A DNA stretch of 64,000 bases from RUG563 sp964423675. GTDB lineage: Bacteria > Bacillota > Clostridia > Christensenellales > Aristaeellaceae. Position numbers and translations under genes: made by a program. Below the pieces are notes generated by a model. It ran no database searches. It was not told the origin of the DNA and saw only the letters and a list, made by a program, of their open reading frames with translations. The stretch is taken from positions 3,736-67,735 of the forward strand of contig CAYRFP010000005.1 of the NCBI GenBank assembly GCA_964423675.1. Reading direction: 5' to 3'. Position 1 is the stretch's first letter. Each line of letters begins with the position of its first letter. Positions 41,505-49,228 of the stretch are shown piece after piece.

Positions 41505-43277
41505 ATGAAAACGAAGCAAAGCCTTACCATGATGCAGAAAATGATGCTTTGGTTTATGCTGATTATTCTGCTGCCCTCCTGCGTGCTGTCTGCCGTGCTG
41601 TATCAGGCGCTGACCGACCGGGCTTATGAGCTGCTGGTGGAAGATAATAATGCGGTGATGAACATTGCAAGGGAAAGCATTCACCGCAGCGCGACCAGCG
41701 TGGAAAACATGGTGGAAAACATCTCGCTGGATTTGGAACTACGAAAGCTGCTGACCGATAGCAGGCAGACTCCTTATCAGCGCGTAATCAAGATTCTTTA
41801 TGACGTGGAAAGCACGATTTCCAGAGCACAGCTGATGCTTTCGGGAATGGACGCCCGCTTTACGCTTTTTTTTGTCGACGAGCGCATTCCAGAGAATTAT
41901 TGGAACTATCTGCGGTTCGAACGGCTGGAAGATATGCCGAATTACCAGCACTTTTTGCAGATGGGTACCAGCTATGGCTGGAGCGGCATTGATAAGCTGT
42001 ATCCGGAGGAAACCACCATCCGGGAGATGGACAACCCAACGATGCTGTGCTATTATCAAAAGATTCTGGCCAATCAGGGAGAATGCGTTGGCGTGGTTCA
42101 GTGCGGCATATCGCCGGAGAAAATCTTTCTGCCGCTGGAAATCAAGGACGAAAGCGTGTTTTATGTGGTTCAGGATGGGCAGGTGATCTATCAGGCGGAC
42201 GGCGTGCAGTCGCTGCCTGCGGAATATCGCCCCGAGGAAACCAGACAGGTTATCAACCAGCAGTTATATTTGACCCGTCCGTTGGAAGGAATGGGCATGC
42301 AGCTGGTGATGCGGCTGGATTATGGTTCGCTGCATAGCCAGGCATTGGCCAGCGGCTTGGTTCCCTTTCTGACAGCGCTGGGCAGCGGCGCGCTGCTTTT
42401 GATCGCTACGTGTACCTTTCTGCATTCTATTCAGAAGCGATTGGATCAGGCTGTGAATTTTGCACAGCGGGCGAAGGAAGGCAGCCTGGAAATTGCGTTT
42501 CCCAATCCGGGAGAGGATGAAATCGGGCATCTAATCGATGCGTTTAATACGCTGCTGGAACGATTGCAGGAAAACAGCAATCGCATGATCGACCATGAAC
42601 GTAAGGAAAAATACGCCATGCGCCTTGCGCTGCAATATCAGATGAATCCGCATTTCCTGTTCAATTCCCTCAACTGGATTCAGTTAAGCGCGGAGCTGGG
42701 TGTGGAGCGGGAGCAGCTTTCAGAGGCGGTCTTGCTGCTGGGCAAGCTTTTGCGCAACAATCTTCAGGGAAACGCAATGACAACCTTGGAGGAAGAGGTG
42801 CGTTGCGCGCAGGATTATGTGCGGCTTATGAATATGCGCAAACAGGATTTGGTTCAGCTGGAACTGGAACTGGATACCTTGCCGCCGGGGCTGCCGGTGA
42901 TGCGCTTTCTTTTCCAGCCGCTATGCGAAAACGCAATTCAGCATGGGATGAAACCGGGCATGCCCTTGCGGATTACCATCCGCGGCCAGCAAACGGGGGA
43001 GCGGGTGCATCTGTCCGTTGAAAACGATGGCGCGATGATCCCGCTGGATAAGCAGGCACTGCTTCAGGAGCAGATTCGTCATACACCGGATGGACACGGC
43101 ATCGGGCTGGCGAATTTGTCTGCCCGGCTTCAGCTACTTTACGGTTCGGATGCGGAGATGACATTTGCCTCCGCTGCGGAAAGCACAAGAATCGACCTGT
43201 ATTTTCCGCCGCAGGCAGGAGAACAGCCTGGCCGGGAGGGCCATGGGGGAGAGGATGGAACGCCATGCGATTACTGA
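41505..43277 (+). CDS. YesM-type sensor histidine kinase
   Basis: Membrane sensor of a sugar-responsive two-component system, 590 aa. Span 1 (MMLWFMLIILLPSCVLSAVLY, residues 7-27) and span 2 (LVPFLTALGSGALLLIATCTFLHSI, about 283-307) enclose a large extracellular sensor domain. A HAMP domain follows (about 308-360), then the His_kinase motif LALQYQMNPHFLFNSLNWIQ with the phosphorylated His, and the ATPase domain with CENAIQHGM and GHGIGLANLSARL. GGAGGGATCTGGCA precedes the ATG. The regulator gene overlaps its last 13 bases. It probably controls the adjacent sugar cassettes. Confidence 0.94.
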   Translation: MKTKQSLTMMQKMMLWFMLIILLPSCVLSAVLYQALTDRAYELLVEDNNAVMNIARESIHRSATSVENMVENISLDLELRKLLTDSRQTPYQRVIKILYDVESTISRAQLMLSGMDARFTLFFVDERIPENYWNYLRFERLEDMPNYQHFLQMGTSYGWSGIDKLYPEETTIREMDNPTMLCYYQKILANQGECVGVVQCGISPEKIFLPLEIKDESVFYVVQDGQVIYQADGVQSLPAEYRPEETRQVINQQLYLTRPLEGMGMQLVMRLDYGSLHSQALASGLVPFLTALGSGALLLIATCTFLHSIQKRLDQAVNFAQRAKEGSLEIAFPNPGEDEIGHLIDAFNTLLERLQENSNRMIDHERKEKYAMRLALQYQMNPHFLFNSLNWIQLSAELGVEREQLSEAVLLLGKLLRNNLQGNAMTTLEEEVRCAQDYVRLMNMRKQDLVQLELELDTLPPGLPVMRFLFQPLCENAIQHGMKPGMPLRITIRGQQTGERVHLSVENDGAMIPLDKQALLQEQIRHTPDGHGIGLANLSARLQLLYGSDAEMTFASAAESTRIDLYFPPQAGEQPGREGHGGEDGTPCDY

Positions 43278-43999
43278 TCGTGGATGATGATAGAATGACC
43301 TGTCGTGGAATTCAGCTGCGGATTCAGAATATGAGCTTATGGCAGATTCAGGAGATTCATATGGCGTTTTCCGGCGAGGAAGCGCTGGCATTCGCGAAAA
43401 AGAATACCGTGGATATTCTGCTGACGGATATCCAGATGGTAAACATGAATGGGCTGGAGCTGATCGCTCGGGTGAAGGCACTGCATCCACATGTGGCTAG
43501 CCTGATTCTAACGGCTCATGCCAGCTTTCCCTATGCCCAGCAGGCCATTGGCCTGGGCGTGATCGGCTTTTTGCTTAAGCCGTGCAGTAAGGATGAAATG
43601 CGCGCCATGCTGCAAAAGGCCATTCAGCAGCTGGAATCTGCCGGTGCGCAGCTCGGCGTCGCACCTACGAAAGCGCCGATTGCCTGGGCGAAGGAGTATG
43701 TGCAGCAGCATCTGAACCAGAAAATTGATATGGTTTGGGTGGCTAATGAGTTGGATTTAAGCTATAGTTATTTCAGCAAGCTGTTTAAGCAGGAAACAGG
43801 GCTGAGCTTTTCCAACTATATTATAGAAGAAAAGATGAAGGAAGCGGGGCGGCAAGTGCTGGCGGGCCGTCGAACAGGGGAGATCGCACGGGATCTGGGC
43901 TATCAGTCTCCGCAGAATTTTAACCGCACCTTCGTTCGCTTCTATGAATGTACGCCCACGGAGTATCGGCAGAAAGAGAGAAACAGCAAAAAAACATGA
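43265..43999 (+). CDS. YesN-type response regulator with AraC DNA-binding domain
   Basis: Partner of the YesM-type kinase, 244 aa. The receiver domain (1-120) has the acidic pair DDD, the phosphorylated Asp in DILLTDIQMVNMNG, ILTAHASF and LLKPC. Residues 140-240 are an AraC helix-turn-helix pair (DMVWVANELDLSYSYFSKLFKQETG, then RTGEIARDLGYQSPQNFNRTFVRFYECTPTEY). It is shorter than classic YesN proteins because it lacks the middle spacer domain. It should activate cassette 2 (upstream) or cassette 3 (downstream) or both. Confidence 0.93.
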   Translation: MRLLIVDDDRMTCRGIQLRIQNMSLWQIQEIHMAFSGEEALAFAKKNTVDILLTDIQMVNMNGLELIARVKALHPHVASLILTAHASFPYAQQAIGLGVIGFLLKPCSKDEMRAMLQKAIQQLESAGAQLGVAPTKAPIAWAKEYVQQHLNQKIDMVWVANELDLSYSYFSKLFKQETGLSFSNYIIEEKMKEAGRQVLAGRRTGEIARDLGYQSPQNFNRTFVRFYECTPTEYRQKERNSKKT

Positions 44000-44066
44000 C
44001 GGAATTTGATTGGATTCCGAGAATTTGCTCAGTAAATGAGCAAAAAAGTGTCCCTTTTATACGGAA

Positions 44067-44096
44067 AACAGGCGAACGGCGAAACGCCTGTTTTTT
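44067..44096 (+). terminator. Rho-independent terminator of the kinase/regulator operon
   Basis: AACAGGCG and CGCCTGTT form an 8-bp stem around a 10-base loop, followed by a T-run. Confidence 0.88.
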
Positions 44097-44278
44097 GTTT
44101 GCAATTTCTTTTATGTGCCATTGAACGACAAATCAAGCGGTATACATGAAATCGTTCGCAATCTGCGGACAAGAAAAGACGGGCGCATGTGACGAAGAAT
44201 GAAGACATGTGTATTTCTACAACGGACACATTCTTTTCTTTTTGATAAAATATGTCACAATTGGAAGAACAATTGACA

Positions 44279-44307
44279 TTTACTTCAAATGTAAAACATG
44301 CTATACT
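44279..44307 (+). promoter_or_regulatory. Promoter of sugar cassette 3 with overlapping inverted repeat
   Basis: TTTACT, 17-base spacer, TATACT. A better -35 match TTGACA (44273-44278) is 23 bases from the -10 box, too far for normal use. The inverted repeat ACATTT-ACTTC-AAATGT (44276-44292) overlaps the -35 region and may bind a regulator that compensates for the weak -35. Confidence 0.6.
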
Positions 44308-44342
44308 ATCCCTAGAATTTCTTAAAGGATAGGGTGAGGATT

Positions 44343-45287
44343 ATGGCAGTTCCGGTTAGGCAACCTGATTTGCGGCATCACAAAAAAAGCCTGTGGCTCC
44401 GCGTGGCGCAATGTTGGGAGTTGTATCTCTTCCTGCTGCCGGCAATTGCGCTGGTCTTCATATTCAACTACATCCCCATGTATGGTGTGCAGATCGCCTT
44501 TAAAAATTACAAGCCCGTGCTGGGCATCTGGGACAGCAAATGGGTGGGGCTGAAGCACTTTACCCGCATGTTCTCCCTGCCGAAGTTTAAAACCATTGTG
44601 GGCAACACCTTCCGGATCAGCTTGATGAGCATTCTGCTGGGCTTCCCGTTTCCCATTATTCTGTCGCTGATTCTCAATCAGCTGCGCAGCGAGCGCTATA
44701 AGCGCCTGATCCAGACCGTTACGTATATGCCCCATTTTATTTCCACGGTGGTCATCGTGGGTATGCTATCGGTGTTCCTTTCCACCAAGAACGGTATCTA
44801 CAAGTACTTCTGCGATCTGCTGGGGCAGGAGCCGGTAAACCTGATGGGTTCCAAGCAGCTGTTCCCCTGGCTGTATGTGTTTTCCGGCATCTGGCAGCAT
44901 ACCGGATGGAATACCATCATTTATCTGGCTGCGCTAAGTAGCATAGACGTGGGGCTTTATGAGGCCGCCACCATCGATGGCGCGAACCGCTGGCAGCGGA
45001 TGGTGCATATTGATATTCCCTCCATTGTGCCCACGATGGTGATCATGCTGATTCTGGATTCGGGCAGTGTTTTGTCGGTTGGTTTCGAGAAAATCTTCCT
45101 GATGCAGAATGCGTCTAACGAAGCGGTATCCGAAGTAATCAGCACGTACACGTATAAGATGGGTCTGCAATCCATGCAGTACAGCTTCTCCACGGCTGTG
45201 AACCTGATGAACACGGTGGTCAATTTCGTGATGCTGTTTGTGGTCAATATTATTGCCCGCAAGACCAGCGATTACAGCCTGTGGTGA
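44343..45287 (+). CDS. Sugar ABC transporter permease, LplB type, cassette 3
   Basis: First membrane subunit of the third oligosaccharide importer, 314 aa. Six spans begin at YLFLLPAIALVFIFNYIPMYG; the signature GVQIAFKNYKPVLG and the EAA loop YEAATIDGANRWQRMVHIDIPSI are present, and it ends TSDYSLW. It resembles the cassette 1 permease more than that of cassette 2 (for example YGVQIAFK and the final SLW). ATG 44343 is preferred; a GTG three codons earlier is possible. Confidence 0.92.
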   Translation: MAVPVRQPDLRHHKKSLWLRVAQCWELYLFLLPAIALVFIFNYIPMYGVQIAFKNYKPVLGIWDSKWVGLKHFTRMFSLPKFKTIVGNTFRISLMSILLGFPFPIILSLILNQLRSERYKRLIQTVTYMPHFISTVVIVGMLSVFLSTKNGIYKYFCDLLGQEPVNLMGSKQLFPWLYVFSGIWQHTGWNTIIYLAALSSIDVGLYEAATIDGANRWQRMVHIDIPSIVPTMVIMLILDSGSVLSVGFEKIFLMQNASNEAVSEVISTYTYKMGLQSMQYSFSTAVNLMNTVVNFVMLFVVNIIARKTSDYSLW

Positions 45288-45301
45288 GAGGAGGAGGGAA
45301 C

Positions 45302-46189
45302 ATGTTTAAACGTAAACAACGGACAAATACCGATATTGCCTTTGATGTGATGTTTGCCGTGTTGGGTTTTCTGGCGCTGATTATCTGCCTATATCCCATG
45401 TATTTCGTGGTCGTGGCGTCCTTTTCCAATCCACGGATGGTTCTTGCCGGAAAAACGTTCCTGATTCCACGGGGGATCACGATGGAAGGATATCAGCTGG
45501 TGTTTGAGGATCCACGAATCTGGACGGGCCTGAAAAACACGCTGGCCTATACGCTGGGCGGAACGGCGATTTCGCTGGTGGCCACGCTGATGGCGTCCTA
45601 TGCACTGTCCCGAAAGGAATTGCCCTTCCGTAATGGTATTATGCTGTTTTTCACGGTGACGATGTTCTTCGGCGGTGGCCTTATTCCCACGTATCTGGTT
45701 ATCAGCGATCTGGGACTGCTGAACACATATTGGGTTATGGTGCTGCCCGGAGCGGTCAGCGTGTATAACATGATTATTGCGCGCACGTTCTTTTCCACCA
45801 ATATCCCCGAGGAACTGTTCGAATCTGCCCGCCTGGACGGCTGCTCGTATACCCGTTTCCTGTTTAAGATCGGCATGCCGCTGTGCCGTGCCATCGTGGC
45901 GGTTATCGCACTGTATTATGCAGTAGGCTATTGGAACGAATACTATAAGGCGCTGATCTATATCAGCGATCCGGAAAAGACTACGCTGCAGATGGTGCTG
46001 CGCAATATCCTGCTGAGCACGCAGGAATCTGCCGACCAGAGCGGCATGGACTATTCCAGTCGGCTGATGACATCCGAGCAGATTAAGTATGCACTGATCG
46101 TGGTATCCACGCTGCCTATCATGATGGTCTATCCCTTCCTGCAAAAGTTCTTTGCGAAGGGCGTTATGCTGGGCTCTATTAAAGGTTGA
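45302..46189 (+). CDS. Sugar ABC transporter permease, YtcP type, cassette 3
   Basis: Second membrane subunit of cassette 3, 295 aa, with GAGGAGGG just before the ATG. Six spans begin at FDVMFAVLGFLALIICLYPMYFVVVAS. The EAA loop is EELFESARLDGCSYTRFLFKIGMPLC and the end is PFLQKFFAKGVMLGSIKG. It lies 14 bases after the LplB-type gene. Confidence 0.93.
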   Translation: MFKRKQRTNTDIAFDVMFAVLGFLALIICLYPMYFVVVASFSNPRMVLAGKTFLIPRGITMEGYQLVFEDPRIWTGLKNTLAYTLGGTAISLVATLMASYALSRKELPFRNGIMLFFTVTMFFGGGLIPTYLVISDLGLLNTYWVMVLPGAVSVYNMIIARTFFSTNIPEELFESARLDGCSYTRFLFKIGMPLCRAIVAVIALYYAVGYWNEYYKALIYISDPEKTTLQMVLRNILLSTQESADQSGMDYSSRLMTSEQIKYALIVVSTLPIMMVYPFLQKFFAKGVMLGSIKG

Positions 46190-46248
46190 CTTTATGCCGC
46201 GCCGTCGTAACGGCCGGTATGGAGATAAATGAAGAGGAGGTAACCTAA

Positions 46249-47772
46249 ATGAAACGGATCGTATCCTTGCTGATGGTTCTGGCACTGGCGATGGGCTGTT
46301 GCTCTATCGCGTTTGCTGAGGAGGAGAAAGTGACACTGACTGCTGTAATCGCTCAGCATTCCGCCTGCCCAGCATTTGATGACAGCGAAATCTGGAAGCA
46401 AATTGCTGATGAAGCTGGCGTGAATCTGGTCTGGGAAACCGTAAAGTCTGACTGGTCTCAGCGCAAATCCATTCTGATTGGCACCAATCAGATGCCCGAC
46501 CTGTGGATCGGCGCCTACAACCTGAGCGTGTCTGACATGCAGAGCAATCAGGAAGCGTTCGTGAAGCTGAACGATTACATCGAAAACAGCGTCAACGTCA
46601 AGAAGATGTTTGATGATCATCCGGAACTGTATACCCCCATCACCTATCCGGACGGCTCCATCTACTCTATCCCTGCTTACACCAAGGACTGCTATCGCTC
46701 TGTGTCCGACTGCTGGTTCATCAACAAGACCTGGCTGGACTATCTGGGCCTGGAAGTTCCGGACAACCTGGACGACCTGTTCGATTGCCTGATGGCGTTC
46801 AAGACTGGCGACCCCAACCAGAACGGCATCGCGGACGAAATCCCCTTCGTGGACTTTGTGGACGCTAAGGGCTTCCTGTGCAACGGCTTTGGCATCGTGC
46901 AGAATACTGATATCGACTGGTTCTGCATCGATGATAACGGCGAACTGTATTGGTCTGCCAATACCGATGCATTCAAGGACCTGATGAAGTATATGCGCAA
47001 GTGCTTCGAAAACGGTCTGGTTGACCCCGAAGCCTTCACCCAGCCCTGGCAGGACTATTATGCCTACTGCGGCGATGAAACCGCGATTGGTGGCGTGGGC
47101 ATTGCCTGGACCATTGAAGCGCTGATGGCCAAGACCTATGATCAGTATGTGCTGCTGCCCGCGATGAAGGATGCTAACGGCAACCAGTATATCAACGTGA
47201 CTGGTTCCCCCACCCGTCCCATCACCTTCGCCATCTCCGCTTCCTGCAAGGACATCGATGCGGCCTGGCGCGTAATCGAAACTGCTTACTCCGAAAAGAA
47301 CGGTCTGCAGCTGGAATATGGCCTGATCAATCCTGCTGAGGGCCAGGGCGGTCTGATCGCCAATGATGACGGCACCTACACCGTTGTTCCCCCTCCCGCC
47401 GATTCCAACTGGGATATCTGGAACATCTCCCAGACTTCCTTCCGTGCCAACAGCTACGTGTCTGACGAGACCTATGCCAAGATCATCCCCTCTGAAGACA
47501 TGCAGACCAAGGATATGATCAACAACTTCTATGCTCCCTATGCCGGCAAGGCGGTTATGCCCAGCTGCTACATCTTCGATGAAGAAACCAACGAAGAACT
47601 GTCCGTCATGAAGACCGACATCAACTCCGTCATCAAGCAGCGCATTGCTGCCTGGTGCCAGGGCGAAGTGGACATCGATGAAGACTGGGAAACCTATAAG
47701 CAGGAACTGCTTGACCTGGGCCTGGAGCGTTACATTGAAATCTACACCGAGCGCTACAACGCTTCCAAGTAA
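46249..47772 (+). CDS. Extracellular solute-binding protein, sugar ABC cassette 3
   Basis: Sugar-binding subunit of cassette 3, 507 aa, with AGAGGAGG before the ATG. The signal peptide MKRIVSLLMVLALAMGCCSIAFAEEE has a Cys pair (AMGCC); the residues before it are not a standard lipobox, and an AFA cleavage site follows, so lipidation is uncertain. The mature part has family 1 binding motifs (GTNQMPDLWIGAYN, TWLDYLGLEVPDNLDDLFDCL, FENGLVDPEAFTQ). Codon use is again strongly biased as for a highly expressed gene. No regulator is encoded next to this cassette, so the upstream YesM/YesN pair is the best candidate. Confidence 0.92.
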   Translation: MKRIVSLLMVLALAMGCCSIAFAEEEKVTLTAVIAQHSACPAFDDSEIWKQIADEAGVNLVWETVKSDWSQRKSILIGTNQMPDLWIGAYNLSVSDMQSNQEAFVKLNDYIENSVNVKKMFDDHPELYTPITYPDGSIYSIPAYTKDCYRSVSDCWFINKTWLDYLGLEVPDNLDDLFDCLMAFKTGDPNQNGIADEIPFVDFVDAKGFLCNGFGIVQNTDIDWFCIDDNGELYWSANTDAFKDLMKYMRKCFENGLVDPEAFTQPWQDYYAYCGDETAIGGVGIAWTIEALMAKTYDQYVLLPAMKDANGNQYINVTGSPTRPITFAISASCKDIDAAWRVIETAYSEKNGLQLEYGLINPAEGQGGLIANDDGTYTVVPPPADSNWDIWNISQTSFRANSYVSDETYAKIIPSEDMQTKDMINNFYAPYAGKAVMPSCYIFDEETNEELSVMKTDINSVIKQRIAAWCQGEVDIDEDWETYKQELLDLGLERYIEIYTERYNASK

Positions 47773-47791
47773 TCCCTGTCCGTTTTCCGGG

Positions 47792-47822
47792 GCCGCCGTG
47801 CAAAAGCATGGCGGCTCTTTTC
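47792..47822 (+). terminator. Rho-independent terminator of sugar cassette 3
   Basis: GCCGCCGTGC and GCATGGCGGC form a 10-bp stem (one wobble) with an AAAA loop, followed by TCTTTTCT. Confidence 0.85.
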
Positions 47823-47850
47823 TGTTTAAAAACATGCTGAAAAAACAAAC

Positions 47851-47877
47851 AAAAAAAGCCGGCATTTCTGCCGGCTT
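47851..47877 (-). terminator. Terminator of the HPr-like gene
   Basis: On the minus strand AAGCCGGC pairs with GCCGGCTT, followed by a long T-run (complement of 47851-47857). Confidence 0.8.
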
Positions 47878-47992
47878 CAATCCATTTATGAAAACGTCCA
47901 ATGGAGGACGGGAGGGCAGCCCGAAAGCTACCTGGATTTATGGAAATCGCCTTGCGGCGAATGCGTCATAAAGAATGCGCCAAGGGCGCGGA

Positions 47993-48244
47993 TCATTCCT
48001 CGTCCCGGACGATGAAGGAATCGATGGCTTCCAGGAAATCAGGCAACTGCCGGTCGCTCAAATCGCCAGTGTCCAGATACATGGATTCGCGGGCAGAATA
48101 CATCATCGCCAGGATGCCCAGGGTGGACTTGGGATCGATGCAGAATTTCTCGGAGCGCAGGAACAGTTCGTTGGAGTAATCCTTGCAGATGCTGCTCAGA
48201 TGCTCGGCGGACTTCATGGAGTCGACATGGATGTGAATGGTCAT
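47993..48244 (-). CDS. HPr/Crh-like protein without the phosphorylatable histidine
   Basis: An 83-aa protein that aligns along its length with HPr, the PTS phosphocarrier. The HPr region DSGIHARPA, holding His15 and Arg17, is here DSMKSAEHL, with Ser at the His position. The Ser46 region (NLKSIMGVMSL in HPr) is kept as DPKSTLGILAM. This is the same pattern as Crh of Bacillus, which cannot carry phosphate for sugars but is phosphorylated by HPr kinase on Ser46 and serves as a CcpA co-repressor. ATG 48244 has GAAAGGAG 10 bases upstream. It has its own promoter and a leader with two hairpins. The assignment is from motif comparison by eye. Confidence 0.68.
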   Translation of the reverse strand: MTIHIHVDSMKSAEHLSSICKDYSNELFLRSEKFCIDPKSTLGILAMMYSARESMYLDTGDLSDRQLPDFLEAIDSFIVRDEE

Positions 48245-48283
48245 CGCTAACATCTCCTTTCGTGGGGCAAAGCCCTACGGTTC

Positions 48284-48342
48284 GTTTGAGGGGGAATGAC
48301 CGCCCCTCGTTTTATCTTGTGAGAAATTTTTCTTTTCTCACA
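48284..48342 (-). other. Two-hairpin leader of the HPr-like gene
   Basis: Minus-strand TGTGAGAAA pairs with TTTCTCACA (complements of 48334-48342 and 48318-48326), a perfect 9-bp stem right after the promoter. A second stem GAGGGG/CCCCTC follows (about 48285-48306). No T-run follows the stems, so they are more likely RNA-stability or protein-binding elements than terminators. Confidence 0.5.
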
Positions 48343-48348
48343 TTGCAT

Positions 48349-48377
48349 AGTGTACCAAATTATCAGAAGAAAAGCAA
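48349..48377 (-). promoter_or_regulatory. Sigma-A promoter of the HPr-like gene
   Basis: Minus-strand TTGCTT (complement of 48372-48377), 17-base spacer, TACACT (complement of 48349-48354), giving a leader of about 100 bases. Confidence 0.7.
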
Positions 48378-48529
48378 GCCGGAATGATGAACACACTTTT
48401 TCAAGGGAAATTGTTCAAGATGTACAAAACGGTTTTGACCAATACAATGTATGTATTTAGCAATATTTTTACATTGCTTTTTTGTACTCGGTTTTTCCTC
48501 CGCGCTATGGGCCTTGCCGGAAAAGACAA

Positions 48530-49228
48530 TTATCGCACCGGAAAATTATAGCCTTCTTTGAAGGGCTCTTTGGCCAGCCGATAATGCCACCATTCGTGGT
48601 CGAAGCGTTTGAAGCCATGCTTTTCCATTACGGAGCAGAGCAGTTCGCGGTTGGCAGCCTGTTCATCGGTAATGCCCTTAGCGCCATGCCATGCCAGCTT
48701 GCCGAAATAATCGAAGCAGGTGCCCATGTCCAGGGCGTTACCATCCAGGTCGGTGAGGGTAAGATCTACCGCGCTGCCCCGGCAATGGCTGGAATTGCGA
48801 GCGATATAGCCTTCGTCTACCAGCAGCACCTTGTTTTTGTAATCGGGATAGAATTCGGCCTGGTTGCGCTTGTCATCCAGATCCTGGCTCCAGCGAACAA
48901 AATGCCGGACGGCGCTCTGCGGCCGGTAAGCATCGAAAATCATCAGCCGATAGCCCATCGACCGAAATTCAGCCGCCGCTTCCTTCAGCGCCTGAGTGGC
49001 CTGCGTGGTCAGGATAGCATAGGGTGCCTCGTAACCATCGATCACATCGCCGACGAAATTGTGTGTTCCTGCATAACGGATGTCCAGAATCACATCGTCA
49101 ATGTATTCATGCACATAGCAAAAACCGTTGGGCAATTCGTGGGCGGGAATTTCTTCTGCGCAGGAGAAGGTGGGAAACAGAAACGTCAGTGCCATCAGAA
49201 GCATCATCCTTTTAAATCGTGTTGTCAT
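48530..49228 (-). CDS. Exported D-alanyl-D-alanine dipeptidase (VanX/DdpX-type, peptidase M15D)
   Basis: Zinc enzyme that splits D-Ala-D-Ala. The 232-aa protein has the full M15D pattern: YDDVILDIRYAGTHNFVG-like N-terminal motif, the substrate Arg in FDAYRPQSA, the zinc motif SSHCRGSAVDLTL (His and Asp of SxHxxGxAxD) and the third zinc His with catalytic Glu in HEWWHY. Unlike cytoplasmic VanX of glycopeptide resistance, it has a signal peptide (RMMLLMALTFLFPTFSCAEE), so it acts outside the membrane. There is no vanH/vanA nearby. It is the last gene after the motor pair and lipoprotein, and its start overlaps the lipoprotein gene by 17 bases. GAGGTGA supports ATG 49228. Confidence 0.9.
   Translation of the reverse strand: MTTRFKRMMLLMALTFLFPTFSCAEEIPAHELPNGFCYVHEYIDDVILDIRYAGTHNFVGDVIDGYEAPYAILTTQATQALKEAAAEFRSMGYRLMIFDAYRPQSAVRHFVRWSQDLDDKRNQAEFYPDYKNKVLLVDEGYIARNSSHCRGSAVDLTLTDLDGNALDMGTCFDYFGKLAWHGAKGITDEQAANRELLCSVMEKHGFKRFDHEWWHYRLAKEPFKEGYNFPVR

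Larger units (their letters stand above)
44000..44342. other. 343-base intergenic region before sugar cassette 3
   Basis: No gene is seen. The region holds the terminator at 44067-44096, a loose inverted repeat ATGTGT/ACACAT around 44210-44235, the inverted repeat ACATTT-5-AAATGT at 44276-44292, and the cassette 3 promoter at 44279-44307. The long AT-rich stretch before the promoter could bind the YesN-type regulator. Confidence 0.5.

Noticed and set aside
39600..41684. 694-codon open frame on the minus strand
   Set aside because: It mirrors the highly expressed binding protein of cassette 2; strong codon bias creates long open antisense frames. No family features and no ribosome site.
44273..44307. 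Promoter using TTGACA at 44273 with TATACT at 44302
   Set aside because: The 23-base spacing is too long for sigma-A; TTTACT at 44279 with 17 bases fits better.
46192..47901. 569-codon open frame on the minus strand
   Set aside because: Same reason as above: antisense to the cassette 3 binding protein, with the repetitive hydrophobic/Gly/Asp composition of a mirrored coding strand.
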